From Planctomycetota bacterium (GTDB taxonomy: Bacteria > Planctomycetota > GCA-002687715 > DRQF01): DNA of 43,674 bases. Position numbers and translations under genes: made by a program. The stretch covers positions 1-43,674 of the forward strand of contig DRQF01000211.1 in NCBI GenBank assembly GCA_011369445.1. The letters are read 5' to 3'. The notes under the pieces are model-generated. The model was not told the origin of the DNA, ran no database searches, and saw nothing but the letters and a program-made list of their open reading frames with translations. Below are positions 1-9,449 of this stretch, piece by piece (the first letter of the stretch is position 1; the number at the start of each line of letters is the position of its first letter).

Positions 1-377
1 ATATCCGCCGCGGCGACCAAGCCCGCCCCACCGCCGATGGCATGGCCGTGAACGACCGCCACCACCGGCACATCGCACGTGGCGAGAGAACGAAACATTC
101 GAGACATCTTCGCCGCGCCGACGCGATTCTCCTCCAGTGAAAGTTGGGCGCTCTTTCGCATCCAGTTGAGGTCGGCGCCCGCGCAGAATGCGCGCCCCGC
201 GGCCCTCAGTAGCGCCACACGCGAAGACGGTTCTGCGGAGATCATGGTGAAGACCCGTGTCAACTCCTCGATCAATTGGTCGTTGAAGGCATTCCGAACG
301 TCGGGTCGACGAAGCGTCACGGTCGCAACACCTCGATCATCCAACCTCCAGTCCAGGGTTTCGAGGCTCTTCGTCAT
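1..377 (-). CDS. liuC: Enoyl-CoA hydratase/isomerase family, probably methylglutaconyl-CoA hydratase (partial)
   Basis: The N-terminal ~125 residues of a crotonase-fold enzyme are visible; the rest lies beyond the left edge. It starts MTKSLETLDWRLDDRG and carries the oxyanion-hole segment FCAGADLNWMR and the second conserved stretch HGHAIGGGAGLVAAAD. FCAGADLNWMR is what I recall from LiuC proteins, which hydrate 3-methylglutaconyl-CoA to HMG-CoA in leucine breakdown. The ATG at 377 follows the stop of the carboxyltransferase gene by 13 bases and is preceded by a GAGGA ribosome site. The tight spacing behind a methylcrotonyl-CoA carboxylase subunit supports a liu operon read leftwards. It could be another enoyl-CoA hydratase, because the C-terminal half is not seen. 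Confidence 0.85.
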   Translation of the reverse strand, partial: MTKSLETLDWRLDDRGVATVTLRRPDVRNAFNDQLIEELTRVFTMISAEPSSRVALLRAAGRAFCAGADLNWMRKSAQLSLEENRVGAAKMSRMFRSLATCDVPVVAVVHGHAIGGGAGLVAAAD

Positions 378-390
378 CGCGTTGCTGTCC

Positions 391-1998
391 TCACATGCGG
401 AAAACGGGAGCCTTCGTGTCCCCAATCGGAGCGTTCATCGTCGCGGACAAGGCCAAGCCCAAGACGTTGCGCGAAGCAGCCGGATCGATCACCCCGTCGT
501 CCCAGAGGCGGGCGGAGCTGTAGTAGGGATGTCCTTCGACCTCGTACTTCTCGAGGATCGGCGCCCGCAGCGCTTCCTCGTCCGCCGGGCTCATCGACTC
601 CCCGTGCCGCGCCATCTGGTCCTTTTTCACCGTGGCCAGCACACTCGCCGCCTGCTCTCCGCCCATGACCGAGATGCGCGCATTCGGCCACATGAACAGG
701 AATCTGGGATCGTAGGCCCGGCCGCACATCCCATAGTTTCCGGCGCCGTAGGAGCCACCGATGATGAGAGTGAGCTTCGGCACGGCGGCCGTGGCCACCG
801 CCTGAACCAACTTGGCGCCGTCTTTCGCGATGCCACCGTTCTCATAGCGCTTGCCCACCATGAACCCGGTGATGTTCTGGAGGAAGAGGAGCGGAATGCG
901 GCGTTGGGAACACAGCTCCACGAAGTGAGCGCCCTTCAGCGCGGACTCCGAAAACAACACACCATTGTTCGCAACGATTCCAATGGGCATGCCGAAGAGG
1001 CGAGCCATGCCGCAAACAAGAGTGGGACCGAAGAGTTCCTTGAACTCGTGGAATCGGCTTCCGTCCACGATGCGGGCGATCACTTCCCGCACGTCGTAGC
1101 TGCGGCGGTTCTCCGGGTCGACGATGCCGTAGATATCCGACGCAGGATAGATGGGCGCCTCTGGCTCGTCGAGGTCCAGGGGCACCTGTTTCGTTCGATT
1201 CAACGTGGACACGATGGAACGGACGATCTCGATGGCCTCATCGTCGTTCTCCGCAAGGTGATCTGTCACACCCGAGATGCGACAGTGAACGTCGGCGCCG
1301 CCCAGCTCCTCCGCCGTCACTTCCTCGCCGGTCGCCGCCTTCACGAGCGGGGGACCACCGAGAAAAATCGTGCCGTTCCCCTTCACGATCACCGACTCGT
1401 CCGACATGGCCGGAACGTAGGCGCCACCCGCGGTGCAAGACCCCATGACCGCGGCAATCTGGGGGATCGCCAGAGCGCTCATGCGTGCCTGGTTGAAGAA
1501 GATCCGCCCGAAGTGCTCCCGGTCCGGAAACACTTCATCCTGGAGCGGGAGGAAGGCCCCCCCTGAGTCGACCAGGTAGATGCACGGCAGATGGTTCTCG
1601 AGGGCGATTCTCTGGGCGCGGATGTGCTTCTTCACCGTCAAGGGCAAGTAACTGCCCCCTTTCACGGTGGCGTCATTGGCCACGATCATGCATTCAACGC
1701 CCGCCACCCGCCCGATCCCGGTCACGACGCCCGCCGCGGGGGTCGGACCGTCATAGACGCCATGCGCGGCCAGGGGAGACAACTCGAGAAACGCGGTATC
1801 AGGGTCGAGAAGGCGCTCGATGCGCTCCCGAACGAAGAGCTTCCCCCGGGCCGCATGGCGCTCCCGGGCACGCTGGCTTCCCCCCTGTCTGATCTCGCCC
1901 AGGGTCGTTTCGAGGTCCGCGACCAACGCGAGCATGGCCTCCCGTTGCTCCTGGAAGGCTTCGGAATCGGTTCGGACCTTGGAGCGAATGGTCTTCAT
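391..1998 (-). CDS. liuB: Methylcrotonyl-CoA carboxylase, carboxyltransferase (beta) subunit
   Basis: A 535-residue acyl-CoA carboxyltransferase, the usual length of the MCC beta subunit. It transfers the carboxyl group from biotin to 3-methylcrotonyl-CoA in leucine catabolism. Family features include [12 protein letters not shown] (about residue 140), the glycine-rich [16 protein letters not shown], the [14 protein letters not shown] segment, and an MCC-like end ([12 protein letters not shown] followed by [14 protein letters not shown] and a final VFRM). Propionyl-CoA and acetyl-CoA carboxyltransferases lack that C-terminal signature, so I favour MCC. The start ATG at 1998 has only a weak GAGGGGA site 8-14 bases upstream. 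The hydratase gene follows directly. The biotin-carrying alpha subunit is not in the window and may lie past the left edge. Confidence 0.93.
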   Translation of the reverse strand: MKTIRSKVRTDSEAFQEQREAMLALVADLETTLGEIRQGGSQRARERHAARGKLFVRERIERLLDPDTAFLELSPLAAHGVYDGPTPAAGVVTGIGRVAGVECMIVANDATVKGGSYLPLTVKKHIRAQRIALENHLPCIYLVDSGGAFLPLQDEVFPDREHFGRIFFNQARMSALAIPQIAAVMGSCTAGGAYVPAMSDESVIVKGNGTIFLGGPPLVKAATGEEVTAEELGGADVHCRISGVTDHLAENDDEAIEIVRSIVSTLNRTKQVPLDLDEPEAPIYPASDIYGIVDPENRRSYDVREVIARIVDGSRFHEFKELFGPTLVCGMARLFGMPIGIVANNGVLFSESALKGAHFVELCSQRRIPLLFLQNITGFMVGKRYENGGIAKDGAKLVQAVATAAVPKLTLIIGGSYGAGNYGMCGRAYDPRFLFMWPNARISVMGGEQAASVLATVKKDQMARHGESMSPADEEALRAPILEKYEVEGHPYYSSARLWDDGVIDPAASRNVLGLALSATMNAPIGDTKAPVFRM

Positions 1999-2440
1999 GG
2001 GCGGGGTGAATCCCCTCGAGGAACGGATTTTTTGGGACAGGTCATCGCAAACCCTTGTCGATAAACGACTCGGAGGAGAACAACGAAGGGTGGAGCGCCC
2101 CCTTCCGCACCGGCCGCAAATTGTATCCCTGCCGGGGCCCCGACTTCAATGAAGACCGAGGTCAATTGGAAGCGCCCCCCCGATCGCATAGACTCATCCA
2201 GGCATTGGGATGTCGCAACGCCCGTTTCGCCTGGGCTCCCCGTGAGACACTTGACTCCGGGAGGACGCGACGCTCGCGGATGGAAACTTTTGTTCATCCC
2301 GTCCCGTGCCGGGACCCGGTGGCTCACGGGAGCGCCGGAGGTCCGAAAGGCGCCCGCGCCTTGACTGATCGGGTTCGAAAACGTGAACGGACCCACGGAA
2401 AGAGACACTTTCGGCTCATGCCGAAGAAGAGAAAAAGCAT
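1999..2440. other. Divergent intergenic region between liuB and the RNA helicase gene
   Basis: A 442-base gap with no convincing gene. An open frame covers it on the minus strand (up to 2447) but has no recognisable domain and non-coding-like composition. It must hold the promoters of both flanking genes. TTGACT hexamers occur at 2249 and 2361, but neither has a good -10 element at the right spacing. Short complementary pieces (GGTCCG near 2339 and CGGACC near 2388) could pair in the helicase leader. I see no recognisable riboswitch or small RNA. Confidence 0.4.
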
Positions 2441-4357
2441 ATGTCATTCGACCAGTTCGGGCTCAGCGAGCCCGTGGCGGAGAGTCTCCGCCGACAGGGG
2501 TTTTCCGATCCCACCCCCATCCAGGAAAAAGCGCTTCCGCCTCTCCTCCAAGGCCGTGACCTGTTGGGCCGAGCCGAAACCGGATCGGGCAAGACTCTAG
2601 CCTTCGGCATCCCCCTCATCGAGAAGATCGAAGCAGGACGGGTCAGCATTCAGGCTCTCGTCGTCTGCCCCACTCGTGAATTGGCCTCCCAGGTCGCCGA
2701 GGACCTCGCGGAAACGGGCAAGGAGAAGGGAATTCGTGTCGCTCTCGTGGTCGGCGGCGTCCATGTCCGCACCCAAAGGATGCAGATCCCCGGCTGCCAG
2801 GTGGTGGTCGGGACCCCCGGACGCATCGTGGATCTGTTGGAAGACAGGTTCCTGCCGGTGGAGTGGGTCGAGTACTTCGTCCTCGACGAGTTCGACCGCC
2901 TCCTCGAAATGGGCTTCATCGAGGACATCCGCCGCATCGCAAAACGCCTCCCCGACGAACGCCAGACCGTTTTGTTCAGTGCCACCGTCCCGAAGCAGAT
3001 CATGGACGAAGCGCACGCGATCATGAAGAACCCGGTCCTCTGCGAGATCGGGGACCGGGCCATCAACACGGTCTCCACTCTCGAACAACGGGCCATCCGC
3101 TGCCCCAGTTCCAAGAAGCTGATGACGCTCGAGAAGCTCCTGGACCATGCCCTCGATGACGACGGCACCGTCATCGTTTTTTGCAACACCAAAAAGCAGG
3201 TGAGACAGGTCGATCGCGAACTCTGGGCCAAAGACTATTCCGTGGCCGCCCTTTCCGGCGATCACGATCAGTCCGTTCGCTTCAAGGTCATGGAACGGTT
3301 CCGAAACCGGGAGATTCGTGTCCTCGTGGCCACGGATGTCGCCGCGCGGGGTTTGGACATCGACCACGTCGGGCTAGTCATCAACTACGACGTCCCCTCA
3401 GAGGTTGAAGACTACGTGCATCGCATCGGGCGCACGGCGCGAGCCGGCCGAGACGGAATCGTCATCTCCTTCGTGGGCAGCGAAGACCGCATGGGATTTC
3501 AGCGCATCCAGAAGCGATTGGGCGACGAGATCCGCATGGTCCCCCTCGAAGCCGCCACCGCCCGCCTCGCTTCGAGCGGCGGAAGTCACAGCCCAGCGCG
3601 TGAAGCGACCCCCGACACGAAGACCGCACCTCCCACGGCCGTCGCCGAGGAGCAGCCCGCTGCCGAGGAGGCCTTCGGAGCCAATATCGACTTTGAAGAA
3701 CCTTTCGCTGCCCCCGAGTCCTCCCAGAAGACCCCTCCAAGCTCCGAGTCGCCCCGGGGCAAAGACCGCGATGCCGAAGACCGCGGCAGCCGGCGCCGCC
3801 GCAGTCGCGGACGCGGAAGGGGAAGGGGCCGCGGGCGATCGGAAAGTGCTTCCGATGACTCCAACACGGACAGGAAGCCCGAGGCGCCCCGCCGAGAGTC
3901 CGGTCGTTCGAATCGAAATGGTGGACGAAATCCGGATGCGCGGCGCAGAAGGCCCAAGGGGGACGACGCAAGTTCATCTCGCAACAAGCCGCGGGAACGA
4001 AACGACTCCCGAGGTTCGAGCCGGGGAAAGGACTCCGCGAACGACGACCGCAAGCAATCCGGAAGACCGAATGCCTCCCGCAGGCGTGATGGGTCACGCA
4101 GGCGGGAGAACGGGCGCCGCCGCGAGGAGAGAGAACTCGACAAGCCGGTGGAATTGATGGAGGACAATTGGGGGCATTCGGATGATCTCATCGACATCCA
4201 ACGCTCTCGCTCCGAACGCCGCGACGACGACCCGGGCAACCGCCCCGTCATCGAGGGAACCATGGACATGGCGATCGCTCCTCCGGACCCGCCCAAGGCA
4301 AGACGGCGCCGCTCTCGGGGATCGCGGCGACGCGGCTCCTCGGGGTCGTCGTCTTGA
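2441..4357 (+). CDS. DEAD-box-family ATP-dependent RNA helicase with basic RG/RS-rich C-terminal tail
   Basis: A 638-residue helicase with both RecA-like domains. Visible motifs are the Q motif (GFSDPTPIQ, Gln28), motif I AETGSGKT (Lys51), Ia PTREL (77-81), Ib TPGR, motif II DEFD (149-152), III SAT (180-182), V ATDVAARGLDID, and VI HRIGRTARAG near residue 327. Motif II reads DEFD rather than DEAD; the catalytic Asp-Glu and final Asp are kept. From about residue 385 the protein becomes a low-complexity tail rich in Arg, Gly, Ser, Asp and Glu, with a run of RGRGR repeats, as in cold-shock and ribosome-assembly helicases of the RhlE/CsdA type that use such tails for RNA binding. The exact RNA target cannot be told. 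The ATG at 2441 follows a purine-rich leader (AAGAAGAGAAAAAG). The gene ends just before a strong terminator. Confidence 0.95.
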   Translation: MSFDQFGLSEPVAESLRRQGFSDPTPIQEKALPPLLQGRDLLGRAETGSGKTLAFGIPLIEKIEAGRVSIQALVVCPTRELASQVAEDLAETGKEKGIRVALVVGGVHVRTQRMQIPGCQVVVGTPGRIVDLLEDRFLPVEWVEYFVLDEFDRLLEMGFIEDIRRIAKRLPDERQTVLFSATVPKQIMDEAHAIMKNPVLCEIGDRAINTVSTLEQRAIRCPSSKKLMTLEKLLDHALDDDGTVIVFCNTKKQVRQVDRELWAKDYSVAALSGDHDQSVRFKVMERFRNREIRVLVATDVAARGLDIDHVGLVINYDVPSEVEDYVHRIGRTARAGRDGIVISFVGSEDRMGFQRIQKRLGDEIRMVPLEAATARLASSGGSHSPAREATPDTKTAPPTAVAEEQPAAEEAFGANIDFEEPFAAPESSQKTPPSSESPRGKDRDAEDRGSRRRRSRGRGRGRGRGRSESASDDSNTDRKPEAPRRESGRSNRNGGRNPDARRRRPKGDDASSSRNKPRERNDSRGSSRGKDSANDDRKQSGRPNASRRRDGSRRRENGRRREERELDKPVELMEDNWGHSDDLIDIQRSRSERRDDDPGNRPVIEGTMDMAIAPPDPPKARRRRSRGSRRRGSSGSSS

Positions 4358-4397
4358 AGGGTGGATCTCCTCTCCGGCAGCCCTGCGCATCCAAGTA

Positions 4398-4428
4398 AAA
4401 AGGCCCGCCTCATCGAGGCGGGCCTTTT
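4398..4428. terminator. Bidirectional rho-independent terminator
   Basis: A perfect 14-bp inverted repeat (AAAAGGCCCGCCTC with loop ATC and its complement) with an A-run on the left and a T-run on the right. It lies between the convergent helicase gene and the beta-propeller gene, so it can end transcripts from both sides. Confidence 0.9.
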
Positions 4429-4454
4429 CGACTCACACAGGGTATCTCATCCGC

Positions 4455-5087
4455 TCATTTGCGACGAGTGAGTCGAACCCGCTTGAGCTTCTTCTCGTTC
4501 CGCTCGGCGAACCAGAACTCCCTCGGACCGACGAATGCCACGCCGCTCGGTTGCCCCTCGAGCTGATAGGACATGATCTCCGTTCCGGTGGGCGGATCGA
4601 GGAGCCGGACGCGATCCGAGCCCTCCTCCGTGAACCACAGACGGCGACCGTCGTATCCCACTCCGAGGACGTTGTCCTGCACGGCGTGAATCTTCACGAT
4701 CGCGCCGTCCTTGACGCGGATGCGTCTCAACTGTCCGATCCCCGTGACGGCAAGCCAGAGATCCTCGCCGTCGAAGCAAAGGCCCCCCAACTTCCCCGCT
4801 CCAGGGTCGCAGGCGAGAGCGACCTTGATCTCTCCGCTTTCGGGATCGATCTGCGACACGGTATTCGTGTTGTTGTCGACCTGCCACAGATGACTGCCGT
4901 CCCAGGCGCACCCCGCCACCTTCCCGTTGAAGGGAATCGTGACGAGAGAGTCACCGGATTCGATGTCGAGCTTATAGACTCGGTTTTCCGCGCTGTCCGA
5001 CACCCAGAGATGCTCGCCGTCCCAGGCCAGCCCCTCCGGAGAGCCGCCGGGCGCATCAAGCGTAGCTTCCACGTTGAATCGCTCCAT
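4455..5087 (-). CDS. Small beta-propeller (SMP-30/NHL/YncE-like) protein
   Basis: A 210-residue protein built from repeats of the form WDGxxLWVSDxxxxxVYKLDxxxG, at roughly residues 20-60, 65-100, 105-140, 150-185 and a last partial blade. This is the pattern of lactonase-type or glutamine-cyclotransferase-like beta-propellers that read Trp-Asp-Gly/Leu-Trp blades. No signal peptide or membrane helix is seen, so it is probably cytoplasmic. It is short for a full six-blade propeller. No catalytic residues can be assigned, so enzymatic function is unknown. It lies 150 bases downstream of mltA on the same strand and ends against the helicase gene at a shared terminator. Confidence 0.75.
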   Translation of the reverse strand: MERFNVEATLDAPGGSPEGLAWDGEHLWVSDSAENRVYKLDIESGDSLVTIPFNGKVAGCAWDGSHLWQVDNNTNTVSQIDPESGEIKVALACDPGAGKLGGLCFDGEDLWLAVTGIGQLRRIRVKDGAIVKIHAVQDNVLGVGYDGRRLWFTEEGSDRVRLLDPPTGTEIMSYQLEGQPSGVAFVGPREFWFAERNEKKLKRVRLTRRK

Positions 5088-5157
5088 GGATTCACTGTTC
5101 TCCTAGGTACCTTGGTGATCCCGCGGCCCGGGGGGGAAGGCAGAGTCGCCGTTCCTA

Positions 5158-5204
5158 GGGTTCCGTGAACCCCGAGCTCTTGCATGGCGGGTCCGTGTCC
5201 CGCC
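5158..5204 (-). terminator. Two tandem short hairpins downstream of mltA
   Basis: Two GC-rich inverted repeats sit 33 to 79 bases past the mltA stop: GGCGGG/CCCGCC (5186-5191 with 5199-5204) and GGGTTC/GAACCC (5158-5163 with 5167-5172). Neither is followed by a T-run, so they are weak candidates for a terminator or a processing signal before the beta-propeller gene. Confidence 0.3.
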
Positions 5205-5237
5205 GCTCTGCGGCCGGATCACGGAAAGCGGCGCATT

Positions 5238-6479
5238 CTACGGGCGCGAGCCCGGCAAACCAAGCGATGCGGTGTCCTCCTCCTCTCCAGCCCGATCCGT
5301 CTTGAGGAGAAGGTAGAACAAGCGTCCCTCGTACTTCGTCCGACCGGCGATACTCTCCGCCTCGTCGCCGATCCCTACGAAGACATCGCAACGCCCCGGC
5401 GACCGAATGGCGCCACCCGTGTCCTGATCCGCGGTCAAGGCGATGAACGGGCGGGCAGAGACCCCCGCGTCGGAGGGGACGGGCAAGCGGGTCTCCACGG
5501 CCGTCGGCGCCCCACGGGGAAAGATGCTCTTGTCCGTGGCCAGCGTCGCAAAAGGCGTCACGGGGACGCCCAGACTACCCCACGGCCCCCCCGGGCCTGT
5601 CTCCGTGAAGAACACGTAGGACTCGTTCTTCCAAAGATAGTCCTGCAACGCGTCGGGATGGCGGGAGAAATACTCCCGAATCCGGGGAAGCGAGAGGTCC
5701 TCCTCAGGAAATCGACCGTCTTCGACCAACGCCTTTCCCAGGCTTCGATAGGGGCGATCCGTCTTTCCCGCGTAGCCCACGTACAGGAATCGCCCGTCCT
5801 CCAGCCGGATCTTCGCGGAACCTTGCACATGGATGATGAAGGCGTCGAGGGCGCTCTTCAGCCAAACGAGCTCCAGTCGCTTCCCCTCGAGAAGACGCCC
5901 CTCCTCGATCTCCCGGCGGGTGGGATAGCTCACAACCCGCTCCCCCACTCTGCGTCCGAGGGGGGTTCCGTCGTCCGCTTTCACGAGATCATCGGGCAGA
6001 CGGTAAAGGGGAAACCGGTAGACCGCATCCGGTTCGACGCGACCATCGAAAATCGGTTGATAGTAGGCGGTGAACAAGACCGTCCCGGACCCGTCCCAGC
6101 CGACCGAACGGTACACGTCGAAATCCAAAGCGATGCGGCCAGCGAATTCCTCGGGGGAGTCGGCTTGATCGATGATCTCGATCAAACGTGCGAGACTCCG
6201 GCGCACCCGATCGTGGGTAAAGCTCTCGAAGGGATAGTAGTTTCGCGAGGACGGTTTCTCGAACCACGCGAGCCCCTTCACGTAAGCCGCACGTGCCCGT
6301 TGCCGCTCCGCCCACATGGCGCGGAAATCCGGGTACTGGCTCCGATCGGTGACGAGTTCCAAAGCGCTCTCGCCGGGGCGCAACTCCCGTGCGTAGTCCT
6401 TCTCCGAGGGGCTCGACGCTTCGGTGGCACATCCGATCATCAGGGTCGCTGCGAGCATGGCGGCGGTGATCCGGCTCAT
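5238..6479 (-). CDS. mltA: Membrane-bound lytic murein transglycosylase A (lipoprotein)
   Basis: A 413-residue MltA-type enzyme that cleaves the MurNAc-GlcNAc bond of peptidoglycan and forms 1,6-anhydro ends. The N-terminus MSRITAAMLAATLMIGC is a lipoprotein signal with the acylated Cys at 17. Family marks are YYQPIFDG followed by YRFPLYRLP, the IIHVQGSAKIRL segment, and the C-terminal 3D domain TADQDTGGAIRSPGRCDVFVG, in which Asp365 should be the catalytic acid (equivalent to Asp308 of E. coli MltA). The frame stays open to 6629, but the ATG at 6479 is chosen because GAAGGAG lies 9 bases upstream and the signal peptide starts there. It should act in the periplasm, anchored to a membrane. Confidence 0.93.
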   Translation of the reverse strand: MSRITAAMLAATLMIGCATEASSPSEKDYARELRPGESALELVTDRSQYPDFRAMWAERQRARAAYVKGLAWFEKPSSRNYYPFESFTHDRVRRSLARLIEIIDQADSPEEFAGRIALDFDVYRSVGWDGSGTVLFTAYYQPIFDGRVEPDAVYRFPLYRLPDDLVKADDGTPLGRRVGERVVSYPTRREIEEGRLLEGKRLELVWLKSALDAFIIHVQGSAKIRLEDGRFLYVGYAGKTDRPYRSLGKALVEDGRFPEEDLSLPRIREYFSRHPDALQDYLWKNESYVFFTETGPGGPWGSLGVPVTPFATLATDKSIFPRGAPTAVETRLPVPSDAGVSARPFIALTADQDTGGAIRSPGRCDVFVGIGDEAESIAGRTKYEGRLFYLLLKTDRAGEEEDTASLGLPGSRP

Positions 6480-6672
6480 CGATCGAGACTCCTTCATGGG
6501 ACGCACGTCATCTTCGACCCCCCACTTCGGGGTCTTCACAGTTCGTCCGGTGAAAGAGAGAATACGAGACGTCGGGGACGCGCACCCTGCGCGGCCGCCC
6601 TCGCCCGGAGCGCGGAAGCCCGACCCCACTCATATCCCCGCAATCGGGTTTGCGGCCAAGGAGGCTTTCGCC

Positions 6673-8127
6673 ATGAAGGCGCTCACGATTCTGATCGTTC
6701 TCGCAGGTGCGGCCGCGGGGCTCACGGGCCAGCAGACGGCGCGGCCCCTGATCATCCGCAACGTTCGGATTGCACCTGATCGCCCCCCTCGCGACATCCT
6801 GATTCGCCAGGGTCTCATCGCGGCGACAGGACCGAGCGGTTCCTTGGCTCGCCCCTACGATGCCGAAGTCTTCCAAGGGAAGGGACTTCTCCTCGGCCCC
6901 GCGTTCCTGGACGCGTATGTCCCGGCCTCTCCTCCCCCCCCGCCCGCGGACCCAGCTTTGAGGACAGCCCCGAGGTCGAGCGCTCCCACCAAGCCCGCTC
7001 TTCGTAGCCTGGATGACGACATCGACACACGCAGGGCCGCCCTGGACCGTCTCCACCCTGCCCGAAGACAGGTCGACACGCGAGTGTGGAACCCCAAGGG
7101 CGACGCCGAGCGCCTCAATGCCGGGATCGCCTGGGCGTTCTACCTCCCCACTGTCGAACTCTGTGGGGGGAGCGGTGTCCTCGCGAGCACGAGGGCGGCG
7201 CCGCGGAGCCTCCGCGTTCTGGACTCGGACTTAGGCCTTCTCTTCGCCCTCACCCGCCGACGAGGCCGGTACCCCTCCACGACGATGGGAGCGATCGCCG
7301 TGCATCGCCAGCTCTTTGCCGACGCCCAGCGACAAGAAGCGTGGAGGAAGGCCCGCTCCCAAACCTCTTCCGGCGTGCCGCGGCCGCCCTTCGAACCCGG
7401 CCTGGCGCGCATCAACGAGGTTCTCGGTGGCCGTCGCCCTGCCTTCTATGTCTGCCGGACCGAGCACGAAGCTCTGCGCATTCTCGCACTGCTCGCGGGA
7501 ACGAAAGCTCGCCTCGTCCTTGTCGGACCTCCCCGAGTGGCCCGCGCGGCGGCCGCGATGGCCAAGGCAAGGGCCGGCGTGATTCTCCAGGCCGAATTCC
7601 CAGAAGTCACCGACCCAGGCTTGCGAAAACGCCTCCACCTGGCCCAGCCTAAAAAGAAGCTGAAGGAAAAAGGCGCCCCAACAACGGACACCGCGGACCC
7701 GGAAATGAGGGCCCTTCAGGACTGGATCCGATCCGAGAGGCGCAAGGTTCGGGCCCGGGAGAAAGAAGCGGTCCAAACCTTTCTGAATGCTCCGCTTCGG
7801 TTGTCTCAAGCCGGGGTCCCCTTCGCCTTCTCCACGACGGAGAAGGGCAAGGGCGACGACTTGCTTGCTTACGCGCGCCTGGCCGTCGAGGCCGGACTGT
7901 CGAAGCCGTCAGCCCGCCGCGCGCTGACGGGAGCGGACCCAGCCCTCCCGTTCTTCCGGGTTCTCGAGCAAGGCGCGCGGGTCGGACACGCGGCCACCTT
8001 CACCTTGCTCGATGGGCCGCTTTGGGACTGGAAGACCCGCATCAAGGCCATCGTCGTCGATGGACGCCTCCAGGTTCTGACGAGCAAGCCCTCGCCCCGG
8101 GGCAAGAAGAAGGGAGGTTCTCGATGA
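6673..8127 (+). CDS. Secreted amidohydrolase-family protein lacking metal ligands (first of three)
   Basis: A 484-residue protein with signal peptide MKALTILIVLAGAAAGLTGQ, starting at an ATG with a perfect AAGGAGG site 8 bases upstream. It has the N- and C-terminal beta-sandwich strands of the amidohydrolase superfamily (IIRNVRIAPDRPPRDILIRQGLI and, at the end, ATFTLLDGPLWDWKTRIKAIVVDGRLQ). Where active members read D-A-H-V-H it reads LDAYVPAS, and the late T-D-S position reads FSTTEKG. The metal site therefore looks lost, and I infer a non-catalytic paralogue. A Pro-rich and Lys-rich low-complexity insert lies mid-protein. Its stop overlaps the start of the next gene (ATGA), so the two are translationally coupled and may form a complex. 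Confidence 0.8.
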   Translation: MKALTILIVLAGAAAGLTGQQTARPLIIRNVRIAPDRPPRDILIRQGLIAATGPSGSLARPYDAEVFQGKGLLLGPAFLDAYVPASPPPPPADPALRTAPRSSAPTKPALRSLDDDIDTRRAALDRLHPARRQVDTRVWNPKGDAERLNAGIAWAFYLPTVELCGGSGVLASTRAAPRSLRVLDSDLGLLFALTRRRGRYPSTTMGAIAVHRQLFADAQRQEAWRKARSQTSSGVPRPPFEPGLARINEVLGGRRPAFYVCRTEHEALRILALLAGTKARLVLVGPPRVARAAAAMAKARAGVILQAEFPEVTDPGLRKRLHLAQPKKKLKEKGAPTTDTADPEMRALQDWIRSERRKVRAREKEAVQTFLNAPLRLSQAGVPFAFSTTEKGKGDDLLAYARLAVEAGLSKPSARRALTGADPALPFFRVLEQGARVGHAATFTLLDGPLWDWKTRIKAIVVDGRLQVLTSKPSPRGKKKGGSR

Positions 8128-9449
8128 ACCGCCTCGCAATGATTCTCGCCATCACCTTGGCGGTTTCCCTTCCCGTTTTCGCTCAGGACAAGGGATGGGG
8201 CAGCGGCAACGTCCTGTTCCGAGACGTCATCGTTCACATGGGAACCGCGACACGTCCCTTCCTGGGGGACGTCTGGATCCGATCGGGGAAAGTCGCCGAT
8301 CTCGGGTGGGTCCGGGATGTCCCGGCCGGGACCCGCATCGTGGAGGGGCGCGGCGAACTCCATGTCATGCCGGGCATCATCGACTGCCACAGTCACATCG
8401 CTCTTGCGGGAGGGCTCAACGAGGCCACCGGCCCCGTGACTCCCGAAGTACGCATCCGGGACGCGATTCGTCCGGACGACCCCTCCATCTACCGCGCCCT
8501 GACCGGTGGCGTCACCATGGCTCACCTGCTCCACGGCAGCGCCAACGTCATCGGCGGACAAGATGCCGTCATCAAGTTGCGCTGGGGCGCGAACGCCGAT
8601 GGGCTCATCTACGAGAAGGCTCCGCCCGGCGTGAAGTTCGCGTTGGGCGAGAATCCTCGCCGATCGAATCGGAACACTCCCGGCGCGGACCGCCAAGGCT
8701 ACCCCCGCAGTCGGATGGGCGTCGAGCAGATCATGCGTCGGGCGTTTCAAGATGCACTGAACTATCGGGACACCTGGCAGGCCTACAAACGTGAGATCGC
8801 CGAGGGTTCCGGACACATTCCTCCCCGGCGAGACCTGAGAATGGAGGCCCTCCTCGACATTCTCGACGGAAGGATCATGGTCCATTGCCACTGCTATCGG
8901 GCCGATGAGATCCTCATGGTCATGCGCGTTGCAGAGGATTTCGGATTCCGCGTCGCCACGCTGCAACACGTTCTCGAGGGGTACAAGGTGGCCGAAGCCA
9001 TTGCCCGACACGGAGCCGGGGCGTCGACGTTCTCGGATTGGTGGGGCTACAAGTTCGAAGCCTACGACGCGATTCCCTACAACGCCGAACTGATGCGCCG
9101 CAAGGGCGTCGTCGTCACGATCAACTCGGATTCGGCCGACCACATTCGTCGTCTCAACATCGAAGCCGCCAAGGCCGTCAAGTACGGCGGATACCCTCGC
9201 AACCTGGCGCTCCAACTCGTCACTTTGAATGCGGCGAAACAGTTGCGCATCGACCGGTGGGTAGGGAGCTTGGAGATCGGCAAGGAGGGCGACGTCGCCG
9301 TCTTCGACGGCGACCCTCTGAACGACCGTTCGAAGTGCGTCATGACGTTCATTGAGGGCGTTCAGTATTTCGATCGACGCAAAGACATCCGCGAGCGTGC
9401 GAAGACCCACCGACCACCGGCGAAATCCGAACAGGAGGCCACCCGATGA
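8124..9449 (+). CDS. Secreted metal-dependent amidohydrolase (imidazolonepropionase-like), active member of the trio
   Basis: A 441-residue enzyme with signal peptide MNRLAMILAITLAVSLPVFAQ. The superfamily metal ligands are all present: His89 and His91 (DCHSH), His254/His256 (VHCHC), His282 (LQH) and Asp336 (NSDSADH). The GVKFALGENPR stretch and the final IGKEGDVAVFDGDPL are typical of imidazolonepropionase/prolidase-like amidohydrolases. The reaction is probably hydrolysis of a cyclic or peptide-like amide outside the cytoplasm; the substrate cannot be told. ATGA overlaps join it to both neighbours, which look like inactive relatives, so one transcript should give three related exported proteins. 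Confidence 0.9.
   Translation: MNRLAMILAITLAVSLPVFAQDKGWGSGNVLFRDVIVHMGTATRPFLGDVWIRSGKVADLGWVRDVPAGTRIVEGRGELHVMPGIIDCHSHIALAGGLNEATGPVTPEVRIRDAIRPDDPSIYRALTGGVTMAHLLHGSANVIGGQDAVIKLRWGANADGLIYEKAPPGVKFALGENPRRSNRNTPGADRQGYPRSRMGVEQIMRRAFQDALNYRDTWQAYKREIAEGSGHIPPRRDLRMEALLDILDGRIMVHCHCYRADEILMVMRVAEDFGFRVATLQHVLEGYKVAEAIARHGAGASTFSDWWGYKFEAYDAIPYNAELMRRKGVVVTINSDSADHIRRLNIEAAKAVKYGGYPRNLALQLVTLNAAKQLRIDRWVGSLEIGKEGDVAVFDGDPLNDRSKCVMTFIEGVQYFDRRKDIRERAKTHRPPAKSEQEATR

Noticed and set aside
2370..2381. A T-loop-like GGGTTCGAAA that hints at a tRNA
   Set aside because: The other tRNA arms do not pair and there is no anticodon stem at the right distance.
1995..2447. A 150-residue minus-strand frame filling the gap before the helicase
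   Set aside because: No domain, no ribosome site, and composition unlike the real genes.
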